Part shown: positions 1 through 7,719 of the stretch, in pieces
How positions within the stretch are numbered: position 1 is the first letter of the stretch
How the letters are laid out: each line of letters opens with the position of its first letter
DNA from: Phycisphaerae bacterium
GTDB lineage: Bacteria; Planctomycetota; Phycisphaerae; UBA1845; UTPLA1
Direction: 5' to 3'
Length of the DNA stretch: 21,838 nt
Assembly: GCA_029259995.1 (NCBI GenBank)
Contig: JAJDEC010000323.1
Location: forward strand, 1 to 21,838
The notes under the pieces: model-generated
The model's database searches: none
What the model was told of the DNA's origin: nothing
Seen by the model: only the letters and a program-made list of their open reading frames with translations
Made by a program: the position numbers and the translations under genes

Positions 1-1092
1 CGTGTGCTCCTCCAGACCAATAATCGTCGAGCCGAGCACCCGAATGCCGTGCGATTGAAGCGTGTGGACCAATTCAAGCGTATCGGAACCATGCAGCTTC
101 GTGTACTGCGAGCCCTTCCCTTCCAGGCCCATCCAGACCCATGAAACCCCGAGCCGGATGAGTTTGTCGATTGAGTAGCGACTGAGCACATTCGCCGAAC
201 TGAAGACGTAGAGCGACCATGCCTTGCCGTGCTCCGTCATCAACTCCAACAACCGCAACGCTCGCTTGCGATGCATCAGAAAGTTCTCGTCCATGACAAA
301 GAACGACCGGACTCTCAAATCTCGCTCCAAGCCGCACATCACGTCAAAGAGCTCGTCGCCCGTTTCGTAGAAATGGACGAAGCAGCCCTTCCCGCCGAAC
401 ATCGCCGACGTAGAACAGAAGTTGCAGCCGATCGGGCATCCCACCGAAGGGATCAAAGTCGCGGCAACGTCTCCCGGCTTTTCGCTAATCCCCACGCCCA
501 TCATGCGACCGCCGATGCCAGACAGGATGCGCGGGTGCATGATTGGCCGATCTTCATCCTCACCAAGAAACTGCCGCATCCAGCGGACGCCTTCACCCCG
601 CACGATGTGGTCGGCATCGATCCGCTCGCCCAGGTCCGGCAGGTTCGCGACGTGGCCGCCGACAACGATGATGGCGCTGGGTTGATGTTGGCGAATGAGC
701 TGGCACATCTTCTGGACTTTCCCGACATTGGGAATGATCGAACTGATACCGATGATGTCATAGTCGTTGGTGGTGATTTCCTGAATGAAGCAACTCTGAT
801 CCGGAAAATCCAGAAGCGTGCACGGTGCCTGAATGTTGGCCTGGATCAACATGATGCCCCAGGACCGATGAAACATCCGAAGTGAAAACGGTCCCTGGAC
901 CCGAGTCACCTGGTTGTGGTACAGCTCCATGGGGTTGATCACGCGACTGCCGTATTCGTCATCTTGAGCATAGGGGCCAAACACGCTGCTTAGCAGCACT
1001 CGCGCCCGCGATCCTGCCGGATGCGTTGGATGCCCGGAATCGGGCGACGAAATGACACGCAGCTGTTGGAGTCTTGAGGAACTGCTGATCAT
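1..1092 (-). CDS. B12-binding-type radical SAM protein (3' end outside window)
   Basis: The minus strand is open from the ATG at 1092 to the window edge, giving 364 residues with no stop. Residues about 31-175 look like a cobalamin-binding-type Rossmann domain: alternating hydrophobic strands (YDIIGISS at 111-118, IIVVGGH at 141-147) and the IVRGEG turn at 163-168. A radical SAM core follows, with the 4Fe-4S cysteines C219, C223 and C226 in CPIGCNFC. Later segments MDENFLMHRKRAL and WMGLEGKG fit the barrel of this superfamily. Such enzymes cleave S-adenosylmethionine to start radical chemistry, often methylation or rearrangement; the substrate cannot be told from sequence. I saw no DxHxxG cobalamin-ligand motif, so the corrinoid may bind base-off without that histidine or may be absent. 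The ATG at 1092 is the first start after an in-frame stop at 1230-1228; only a weak purine stretch precedes it. The C-terminus is cut by the window. Confidence 0.9.
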   Translation of the reverse strand, partial: MISSSSRLQQLRVISSPDSGHPTHPAGSRARVLLSSVFGPYAQDDEYGSRVINPMELYHNQVTRVQGPFSLRMFHRSWGIMLIQANIQAPCTLLDFPDQSCFIQEITTNDYDIIGISSIIPNVGKVQKMCQLIRQHQPSAIIVVGGHVANLPDLGERIDADHIVRGEGVRWMRQFLGEDEDRPIMHPRILSGIGGRMMGVGISEKPGDVAATLIPSVGCPIGCNFCSTSAMFGGKGCFVHFYETGDELFDVMCGLERDLRVRSFFVMDENFLMHRKRALRLLELMTEHGKAWSLYVFSSANVLSRYSIDKLIRLGVSWVWMGLEGKGSQYTKLHGSDTLELVHTLQSHGIRVLGSTIIGLEEHT

Positions 1093-1548
1093 GATGGTGT
1101 TTTTCTCATCGTGTGTGAGGGAATCTGAAGATATCGAATCAACATGCGCAGCCGGACCGGCACTCCACAGACAGTTCGAGATTGGGACCCTGTCGCCCGA
1201 CCGCGATGGCTTGATTGCCCTGAATCGTCAGGGCATCACAGATGGCTCAGGATGTTGAGACCTGAATGATTTAGAAAACGCCGCGCCTTCGAACCCCTGT
1301 CGAGGCGTCGATGCAGCGATCATGTAATGAAGTCGCACCTCCCTAAAGCTGACATGTTGAGCACCATATCCACATTAAAGATAGGCGTCAATAGACTGTC
1401 GGAGCGTGGGCCGAAGCAGTTCCTTGTCGCGTCCGGCATCTCAAGAAACCCTGATCCTGAGATATGCAGGACGTCCCGCGCGGGTCCGCGAGAGAAGGTT
1501 TGATTGGCTCGCATTCCCGTGGATGGACGCCGGGTCTTCTTTGTAAAC

Positions 1549-1571
1549 GGGGGGCGCTCCGGGTGCCCCCC
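1549..1571. repeat. G/C hairpin (7-bp perfect stem)
   Basis: GGGGGGC (1549-1555) is followed nine bases later by its perfect complement GCCCCCC (1565-1571). The stem would be strong in RNA or single-stranded DNA. No T-run follows on either strand, so a classical intrinsic terminator is not supported. Its role is unknown; it could be part of a decayed element. Confidence 0.4.
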
Positions 1572-1874
1572 CACACCGACGCCGAACTCGCAGAATGCCG
1601 CTGCCGCGCACTGGTATCCGCGCTGGCCACAACAACCTTGAGGCCTTTGGTGCGCGAGTTCTCGCCACTCTGACTGCGGGCGGCACCGGCATTGGAACCT
1701 GCACGGGCGAGCGAGCCTTGCCGGGAGATCGCCAATTCAGGTGTTTAACAGGAACAGCTGCTCAAAGTTGTTGCTGAGTGCAAATGACATTTCCCCCCGA
1801 AATCAATCCGGGCCCTGAGTCAGGATTCAGTCCCGATTCAGAAAGAGGGCAGATAGGCAGGAGACGAATCAGAG

Positions 1875-1949
1875 TTGAAGGAATGCGGCAGTCTCAAGGC
1901 CGATCAGACCGGGCGGCTCATGGAGTTGAAACGTGAAAACGCTCGCCTC
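1875..1949 (+). mobile_element. Probable IS3-family OrfA fragment
   Basis: Plus-frame translation gives LKECGSLKADQTGRLMELK followed by RENARL. This resembles the end of the helix-turn-helix and the leucine-zipper start of IS3-family OrfA proteins, which commonly read YGGxKADxxKRLKELExENxRL. The frame is closed upstream by a TAG at 1854-1856, and downstream it drifts into unrelated residues before a stop. No OrfB, terminal repeats or target duplication were seen. The match is short, so chance resemblance is possible. Confidence 0.4.
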
Positions 1950-2261
1950 ACGGGGCCTCGTCTAATTCGACCCGGTAGACATCGCCGAGGTCACTCAATC
2001 ACATCTGCGGCAGGTCGCCCCCGTACCCGACGCACTCTTGGACATAAGCTCTGACTTGATTCGCGATAGGCGTACAGGCGACACTCGAGTGCAAGCATTG
2101 TCGCACATCGCTATGGAGATCTCTATGCAAGACAAGCGCCAACCCTGTTTGAATTCCCCTTGTCGCAAGTTCACGCACCCTCTTCGCAATGGAGTAATTT
2201 GACGCCGCCCCCGCTGTCAGGGCCCGCGCCCGGGTTTTCGAACCACACGGGGTCGTTTTGG

Positions 2262-2291
2262 TTTGAATCGACAATTGCGATTCGATATGAT
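2262..2291 (+). promoter_or_regulatory. Possible promoter with inverted repeat upstream of the secreted-protein pair
   Basis: A TATGAT box (2286-2291) lies 18 bases after TTTGAA (2262-2267), a spacing acceptable for a housekeeping-type promoter, although the -35 match is weak. A perfect inverted repeat, GAATCG-N7-CGATTC (2265-2283), overlaps the -35 box and the spacer, which is where a repressor or activator dimer could bind. The distance to the ATG at 2446 is about 155 bases. This is a pattern match only. Confidence 0.3.
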
Positions 2292-2445
2292 GGACTCTTG
2301 ATACTGTATCTTAGGTAAAGCAAGGGCCTGGATGCGTCAGCAATAAAGTCGGACCGATCGCTTGGGGCGAGTCATGCCCCGCAGGTCCGACGTGCATCCA
2401 ACCACTTCGCCCGCAATTGTTCGCTCGAAAGAACTGGAGATTCTC

Positions 2446-3015
2446 ATGTCGCGCCGTTGTCTCAATACCGCAAGGGTTCGAACGCTGGTTTTCGTCTGCG
2501 CTTGTGTTGCCGTCATTGTTCCGGCGAGCGCCACAACTGTCATACCTGTGACAGACGACGAAATGGTACGGCGTGCCAGCCACATCATTGAAGGCGTCGT
2601 CAAGAGAGTCGAGTCGAAATGGAATGCAGACAAGTCGCAGATCCACACCTTCATCGACATCGACTTGGTCAAGCAGATCAAGGGCGAATTCGCCAAGGAT
2701 CAAGTCGAGATTCAACTGCGTGTACTCGGGGGAACCGTGGGCGACATCACGATGGTGATCGTCGATGCGCCGTCGTTCGATTTGAATGAAAAGGTGCTGC
2801 TATTCCTGAGGCCGAATTTCGATCACTGGCTCTTTCCAGTCGTTGGCTTCAATCAGGGGAAACTTCGAATCGAAACGGATCCGAAGACGGCAAAGGAGAT
2901 AATTCCCGAACGCAACAGAACAAAAGATGATTTCATTGCCGACATTTCAGCGAAAGTCCGTCAGCAATCCCCGAAGCCTGAAAAGCAGACCGGCAACCAG
3001 AAGAGCGAGGGCTGA
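2446..3015 (+). CDS. Small secreted protein paired with a metalloprotease
   Basis: The product has 189 residues. Residues 1-29 form a signal peptide (MSRR..., hydrophobic core about 13-25, cleavage after P-A-S-A at 29). The mature part begins TTVIPVTDDEMVRRASHIIE, then shows alternating strands (VVKRVESKW, IHTFIDIDLVKQIKG, EVLLFLRP-like) and a charged, Lys/Gln-rich tail. I know this pattern from uncharacterised exported proteins of planctomycetes and other Gram-negatives, often beside matrixin-like proteases, but I cannot assign an activity. ATG 2446 was chosen because GGAG lies 8 bases upstream and the signal peptide starts there; longer in-frame starts (TTG 2362, ATG 2374) would add residues unlike a signal peptide. 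The stop is 3 bases before the protease ATG, so the two are almost certainly cotranscribed. It could be a chaperone, inhibitor or pro-domain-like partner of the protease, but that is inference. Confidence 0.85.
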   Translation: MSRRCLNTARVRTLVFVCACVAVIVPASATTVIPVTDDEMVRRASHIIEGVVKRVESKWNADKSQIHTFIDIDLVKQIKGEFAKDQVEIQLRVLGGTVGDITMVIVDAPSFDLNEKVLLFLRPNFDHWLFPVVGFNQGKLRIETDPKTAKEIIPERNRTKDDFIADISAKVRQQSPKPEKQTGNQKSEG

Positions 3016-3018
3016 TCC

Positions 3019-6000
3019 ATGACACGCGAACCCGCAACCCACAGCGATGCAAATCTGCCGCGCATTGTTCTTATCAGGTCTTTGATCGCCGCGGCAATCA
3101 TCTGTCTGTCTGGATCTGTCACGGCAAGATCCGCCGCCCAACAAATTCGGTTCCTTAAGCCCAATCAGAGCGGTGCCGGCCTTGGCTATTACATAACGAC
3201 CGAGTTGCCGCACACGGCACCGCCCTTCGCCCATTGGGACCTGCGTGAGTTTCCCAATTGCCAGATTCCATGGGCCTATCAAACCGCGGGAACCCCCGGC
3301 AATCTGACAGCGGGCGATCAGGCCGCGAACAACGCCGCCGCTCGCGCCGTCTTTCAGGCGGGATATGCCGCCTGGGATGCCGTCGCACCGGCACAGATCG
3401 GCTTCACAGAAACCGGCGCCCCCGGCGCGCGATCCGGTTTCGCCCTCGACGGCTACAACCTGCTCAGCTTTGCCGCGCAAACGACAGCCGCCGATGACAC
3501 GCAGACGATTCCCGTCGGTCAGGGCCGACCGAACCGTAACTGCATCGCGGCCGGCGGCAACGGCAATCTGGACACGCTTCCGAACGGCGACGATGTGTTG
3601 ATCGGCGTCGTCATCAACACCGGCCCCGACGGAATCTGCCAGACAACGGCCAGTGGCGATGACGTGCAGTCGATTCCCGTCGGCCAGGGCGAACCAAACC
3701 AACCATGCGTTGCCCCCGGCCCCAACACAATCCTTGAATCGACACCCCGATTCGATGACACGGTTTCCGGCACAAGCATCACCACGGGGCCCGACGGTAT
3801 CTGCCAGACAACAGCCAACAACATGGGCACACTCGACGCATGCACCCTTGGCATCACGGGGCTTTTCATGAATTCTCGAAGCGGTGTGCTCATCGAAAGC
3901 GACATCGTCTTCAACACGTTTCCCGGCCCAAGCACTTTATCCTGGGTCCTCAAGGCAGACGGCTCACCGTGCGATGACGACGTCAACGTCGCGCCGTTGG
4001 GCGACTTTCCGGGGCCCGGTGATACCGATAACGATGGCGACGGAGTATTCGAGCAGGAGAACGATCTTCAGACGGTGGCCACCCACGAAATTGGGCACTT
4101 TATCGGGATTGGACATGTTTCCGGGAGTCGAAACCACAACAACAATGCCAATGCCCTGATGGAACGACTGTGGCGCATCGGCGTCGGTCCAACAAGGGGC
4201 GGCTGGGCCAATCACACGCTCAAGTTCCGGGACAACGACGCATGCAACTTTCTTTACAACCCCGATCTTGGTGACGCCCCACATCGCGACAACGGGTTCA
4301 GCACGACGTTCAGTTCAAACGTGCACGGATCGGTCAACAGCCGAACGCTCAACGACGTTGATCTGAAGACGCCTTACGCTGGGCCCCTGCACAAGTTCGG
4401 TATTCGCAAACGGCAGTCGCCTCGCAACTTCACCTATGAATGGATCGGCACCGCGGCGGATTCGGACATGGACTCCGAATGCGAGGCCAATGTCGTGGAC
4501 AAGGATGCGTTGGATGACGGCGTTCGATTCCAACCGGACCCGCCAATCTGGGGTCAACCACTGACGATCTTCGTCGACGTCAAGACGGCAAACGACGCGC
4601 ACGGCAACGGCCATCCTTACGGATCTGATCCGATGTACGTCAATCTTTGGGTGGACTTTTCACCAATCAACGGAGCATGGACCTACACGGCCCCCGAACA
4701 CGTCATTGACAACGCCACACTCAATGCCGCCGGCTCGGTGCAGGGCACCATCAATCTGCCGCGAACCCGCAGGACCATCTGGCTTCGGTCGCGGCTTACC
4801 TGGCCGGAACCTGTGACGCCGATCAACCCCGCTCTGTCGCCCGATTTGAACGAACATGAAGGCGCAACGCAGTTCGGTGAAGTGGAGGACTACCCGATTG
4901 CCTGCCGCCCAGTCTACGATCGGATCAATGACACGCAGGACCTCTCCTTCTTCTGGACGCGAAACGGCGATCAGATCACCGACAAGGATTGGTACAGCGA
5001 GTATACCGTTGAGGGAACACCGGGCTCTGTCCGGGAGACAATTCAGGGCGAGTTGAAGTTTCGGGAACGGCATCCCGAGCACGACGGCGCCGCAGTTCGA
5101 TTCTGTTTCTATCCACCGCGCATTGCGACGGATTGGCGGCAGACAATTATTGATTCCGACGGTTCGAGCCATGTCTATGCGGCTAACCTGACGTCCAGCG
5201 CCGGCCGCGGTGTCGGGCCATGGACTTTCGAGCCGATGGCATTGCTTCCCGAAACGTCGTGGCGCATCCCGGACCTCGCGCCGGCGAACGGCGGTGACAC
5301 GATCTACACGGCTGTGAATCTGAATGTGTATTATGCACTGAATCCCAATGGATTCGACGACGGCAACTGGGTCGTTGGCCAGACACTTGGCGATCTCGGC
5401 ATCGCCATCGTGAATGGCGTCGTGCCGGGATTGGAAGGCATTCAATGGGCAACGACTGAATTCGTGTTCGATCCCGTTTCACCGACTGGTTTTGTACCGA
5501 CGGGTGGTCCGGGCACGCTGCTCACAAGCGCCACTTATCCCACGGAGCTCCTGATCATTCAACAACACGCCGACATCTTTTCTGACGTCTGCGTGACGTG
5601 CCCCGGCGATCTCGATGGTTCGTTTGTCGTCGACCTCGGCGATTTGCCGCCGTTTGTCTCGGCACTCCTGAGCAATGCGCCGAATCCGTGCGCCGATCTG
5701 GATGGCAGCGGCGCCGTCAACGGCCTGGATATTCATCCGATGATCGACCTTGTGATCGGCGGTGGCGGTGCGGGGACGGAATGCCCGCGCCCGCCGGGCG
5801 GAGCGTGCTGTCTCACGACGGGCGTCTGTCTCGATGACGTGACGGCGAACGGATGTCTCGATGTTGGCGGCAATTATCAGGGCAATAGCGTCCCCTGTTT
5901 GCTGGTCACGTGCCCCATTCCGTTCGGTGCCTGCTGCGTCGAAGGAATCGGCTGCATCGAAGGCGAATCGCCGGCCTCTTGTCAGTCGCTGGAAGGACTC

Positions 6001-7458
6001 TATCAGGGCGACGGGACGGATTGCATTTCAACAACCTGTCCTGACTTCACGGGCGCTTGCTGCGTCGGCGCAACGGGCTGCTTTGCAAATCTGTCACAGG
6101 ACGACTGCATGCTTGCGAACGGTGTCTACCAAGGCGACGGAAGCAACTGCGCCTTCGTCGTATGCGAGGAAGTCACGGGTGCTTGTTGCCTCGGCGGGGC
6201 CGGCTGCGTCGACGGCTATAGCCAGTTCCAGTGCGATATCGAGGATGGTTTCTACCAGGGCGACGGCGTTGCATGTTCCGGCGTCAATTGCGCGGCGACC
6301 GGCGCATGTTGCACGGGTGATGGCGTCTGTTTGTCATCGTTGACCCAGCCGGGCTGCCTGAGCGAAAACGGATTCTATCAGGGAGATGGAACGTCTTGCG
6401 GCCAGGTGGTATGCCCCGTTCTTACGGGGGCCTGTTGTCTCCTCCTGACGAATGGCTGCGTCGAAAACGTCACAGAGACAAGTTGTATCGAACTTGCCGG
6501 ACTCTATCTGAGCCACGGATCAACGTGCGGACCGACGAATTGCGGCTCGGGGCTGCCCGGCGCGTGCTGCATCGACGGCGCATGTCAGATCGCGACGGAT
6601 CCTGTGGAATGCTGCTCGCTCGGCGGCGTTTTCATCGCGGAGGGCGCTGATTGCACGGACGGAATCTGCGACGCGGTTCTTAACATCGACCAGGCAAAGG
6701 CGGCGCCCGTTGGCGTTCTGATGACGCTTGCAAACGTCGTCGTCGTGGAGACAACGGATCTGATTGGCAGCCCGAATTCCAAGAGCATGACCGTTCAGGA
6801 CATGTCGGGGCCGCTCGGCGGTGATCGCGGAATCACCATCTTCGGTCCCAACGCCGTTCTCGACCCGATACTCGCGCAAGTTGCGCCAGGCGCCGTCATG
6901 TCAGTCAGCGGCGAGCGCGGAGAATTCAATGGCCTCGCACAGTTAAGTTTCGTCACAGACTTCAGCGTTTGCGAATTGTCGACGAATATTCCTCTGTCCG
7001 TCGCCATCAGCGTGGCAGATATGCAGGCCGGCAGCGTAACGGCCGAATCGCTTGAAAGCGTTCAAGTGACGCTCGCCTGTGTTCAATTCAACGATGCTGG
7101 CGGCTTTTTCGCCGCCGGAACGAGCTATACCGTGTTCGACGTCGACAGTCCGCAGACTGCAACGGTGCGCATCCAGACGTCGGACCTCGACCTTGTCGGT
7201 CAACCGATTCCGGCAGGGCCTGTGGCGATCACTGGAATTCTGTCGCAATTCGACAGCACGCCGCCGTTCGACGCCGGCTATCAAATCCTGCCCGTGTCGA
7301 TCAACGGAATCAGCGAATGCACCGGCGGTGTCGGCGCATGCTGCGTCGGTCCCGGCGATTGCATCGATTTCGTCACGCAATTCGATTGCGAACAGTTTAT
7401 CGGGGGCGTTTATCAAGGTGACGAAACGGACTGTTTGCTTGTGAATTTCTGTTTCTGA
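3019..7458 (+). CDS. Large secreted matrixin-like zinc metalloprotease with GEVED, dockerin-like, Cys-rich and OB-fold-like regions
   Basis: The product has 1479 residues and is probably exported: signal peptide about 13-40 (hydrophobic 16-31, cleavage near SAA|Q). The protease region (about 45-410) has the extended zinc motif HEIGHFIGIGH (H356, E357, H360, H366) and a likely Met-turn at M381 (ALM), as in matrixin/metzincin enzymes. A pair of 55-residue repeats (159-268) is inserted before the active-site helix. A GEVED region ends in FGEVEDYPI (G620). A dockerin-like stretch (about 861-920) has GDLDGSFVVDLGDL and ADLDGSGAVNGLDI calcium-loop patterns. Seven tandem six-cysteine repeats start at G928, an OB-fold-like domain spans about 1218-1435, and an eighth cysteine repeat (1439-1479) ends the protein. 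GAGGG-type purines 8 bases before the ATG form the ribosome site. Substrate unknown; the accessory domains suggest binding to surfaces or partner proteins. Confidence 0.9.
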   Translation: MTREPATHSDANLPRIVLIRSLIAAAIICLSGSVTARSAAQQIRFLKPNQSGAGLGYYITTELPHTAPPFAHWDLREFPNCQIPWAYQTAGTPGNLTAGDQAANNAAARAVFQAGYAAWDAVAPAQIGFTETGAPGARSGFALDGYNLLSFAAQTTAADDTQTIPVGQGRPNRNCIAAGGNGNLDTLPNGDDVLIGVVINTGPDGICQTTASGDDVQSIPVGQGEPNQPCVAPGPNTILESTPRFDDTVSGTSITTGPDGICQTTANNMGTLDACTLGITGLFMNSRSGVLIESDIVFNTFPGPSTLSWVLKADGSPCDDDVNVAPLGDFPGPGDTDNDGDGVFEQENDLQTVATHEIGHFIGIGHVSGSRNHNNNANALMERLWRIGVGPTRGGWANHTLKFRDNDACNFLYNPDLGDAPHRDNGFSTTFSSNVHGSVNSRTLNDVDLKTPYAGPLHKFGIRKRQSPRNFTYEWIGTAADSDMDSECEANVVDKDALDDGVRFQPDPPIWGQPLTIFVDVKTANDAHGNGHPYGSDPMYVNLWVDFSPINGAWTYTAPEHVIDNATLNAAGSVQGTINLPRTRRTIWLRSRLTWPEPVTPINPALSPDLNEHEGATQFGEVEDYPIACRPVYDRINDTQDLSFFWTRNGDQITDKDWYSEYTVEGTPGSVRETIQGELKFRERHPEHDGAAVRFCFYPPRIATDWRQTIIDSDGSSHVYAANLTSSAGRGVGPWTFEPMALLPETSWRIPDLAPANGGDTIYTAVNLNVYYALNPNGFDDGNWVVGQTLGDLGIAIVNGVVPGLEGIQWATTEFVFDPVSPTGFVPTGGPGTLLTSATYPTELLIIQQHADIFSDVCVTCPGDLDGSFVVDLGDLPPFVSALLSNAPNPCADLDGSGAVNGLDIHPMIDLVIGGGGAGTECPRPPGGACCLTTGVCLDDVTANGCLDVGGNYQGNSVPCLLVTCPIPFGACCVEGIGCIEGESPASCQSLEGLYQGDGTDCISTTCPDFTGACCVGATGCFANLSQDDCMLANGVYQGDGSNCAFVVCEEVTGACCLGGAGCVDGYSQFQCDIEDGFYQGDGVACSGVNCAATGACCTGDGVCLSSLTQPGCLSENGFYQGDGTSCGQVVCPVLTGACCLLLTNGCVENVTETSCIELAGLYLSHGSTCGPTNCGSGLPGACCIDGACQIATDPVECCSLGGVFIAEGADCTDGICDAVLNIDQAKAAPVGVLMTLANVVVVETTDLIGSPNSKSMTVQDMSGPLGGDRGITIFGPNAVLDPILAQVAPGAVMSVSGERGEFNGLAQLSFVTDFSVCELSTNIPLSVAISVADMQAGSVTAESLESVQVTLACVQFNDAGGFFAAGTSYTVFDVDSPQTATVRIQTSDLDLVGQPIPAGPVAITGILSQFDSTPPFDAGYQILPVSINGISECTGGVGACCVGPGDCIDFVTQFDCEQFIGGVYQGDETDCLLVNFCF
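3493..3822 (+). repeat. Two 165-bp tandem repeats encoding 55-residue units inside the protease domain
   Basis: Units run 3493-3657 (residues 159-213) and 3658-3822 (residues 214-268). Both start DD-x-Q-x-IPVGQG-x-PN, share a central single cysteine and a DD pair, and end TGPDGICQTTA. The unit length is identical at 55 codons and the ends are nearly identical at DNA level, while the middle has diverged, so the duplication is not brand-new. Paired acidic residues and glycine turns suggest a calcium-binding or extended structural module; this is inference. Confidence 0.9.
5800..6672 (+). repeat. Seven tandem six-cysteine GACC repeats
   Basis: From residue 928 the protein repeats about every 40-44 residues with the plan GACC-x(4-6)-C-x(7-8)-C-x(5-7)-YQGDG-x2-C-x4-C. 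Units begin at GACCLTTG, GACCVEGI, GACCVGAT, GACCLGGA, GACCTGDG, GACCLLLT and GACCIDGA. Units 6 and 7 have lost the exact YQGDG. Each has six cysteines, consistent with three disulfides in a small extracellular knot. Similar repeats are known to me from large planctomycete surface proteins; the structure and function are undefined. Confidence 0.9.
7333..7455 (+). repeat. Eighth, detached GACC repeat at the C-terminus
   Basis: The last 41 residues (GACCVGPGDC... to NFCF) follow the same six-cysteine plan as the seven tandem units but are separated from them by an OB-fold-like domain of roughly 220 residues. The YQGDE sequence replaces YQGDG. The position suggests the repeat works as a terminal cap or attachment module rather than as one step in a simple expanding array. 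Confidence 0.85.
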
Positions 7459-7719
7459 GCCGTGCATCAGGTGAGCTTCCCCGTCGGCGGACCCAGAATG
7501 ATGGCGCGTCGATCCATGACGGAGGATTCGATCCGGCCAGACTCCCACGTATGGACCATGAAATTTCTCGATCGCCTTGGCGGGCCAGGCGCATTCTGTG
7601 TTATGCGCCAACTCGATGGGCAACCGACAACTAGATTCGTGGAATGCGCAAATGATGTGTAGCCATTGCGTTGCTGAGTATCCAACGAGACGACGACCGC
7701 GGAGAATATGCAATTGGTG
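7459..7719. other. Convergent intergenic region
   Basis: The metalloprotease (plus) and the outer-membrane factor (minus) end facing each other 261 bases apart. No gene is credible here. The stretch contains overlapping inverted repeats (7573-7591 and 7588-7609) that could form alternative hairpins, but no T-tract follows either on either strand. Confidence 0.6.
7588..7609. terminator. Possible bidirectional terminator hairpin
   Basis: GGCGCAT (7588-7594) and ATGCGCC (7603-7609) are perfect complements across an 8-base loop. A second imperfect stem, CGCCT(T)GG/CCAGGCG at 7573-7591, shares the GGCG bases, so the two are mutually exclusive. The location between convergent genes fits termination on both strands. 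The absence of a U-tract argues against a standard intrinsic terminator. Confidence 0.3.

Larger units (their letters stand above)
1093..2261. other. Gene-poor region, about 1.2 kb
   Basis: No convincing intact gene lies here. The short open frames overlap on both strands, lack good ribosome binding sites and match no family I recognise. The stretch holds a G/C-rich hairpin (1549-1571) and a probable scrap of an IS3-family OrfA (1875-1949). From about 1966 the plus strand stays open for some 78 codons after a TAA, but it has no good start and no recognisable motif. The region looks like decayed DNA, plus the upstream regions of the two flanking divergent genes. Confidence 0.6.

Noticed and set aside
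229..885. Plus-strand open frame of 218 codons
   Set aside because: It is antisense to the radical SAM gene, whose iron-sulfur cysteines and domain order are clear; the plus frame has no family features.
1388..1735. Minus-strand frame of 115 codons in the left gene-poor region
   Set aside because: Low-complexity Ser/Arg/Ala composition, overlap with other open frames and no ribosome site; no family match by eye.
2233..2244. GGTT-TTCG-AACC stem, considered as a tRNA T-arm
   Set aside because: No acceptor, D or anticodon arms can be built around it.
6943..7713. Minus-strand frame of 256 codons crossing the protease end
   Set aside because: It is mostly antisense to the OB-fold-like domain and the last cysteine repeat, with no recognisable motif or ribosome site.
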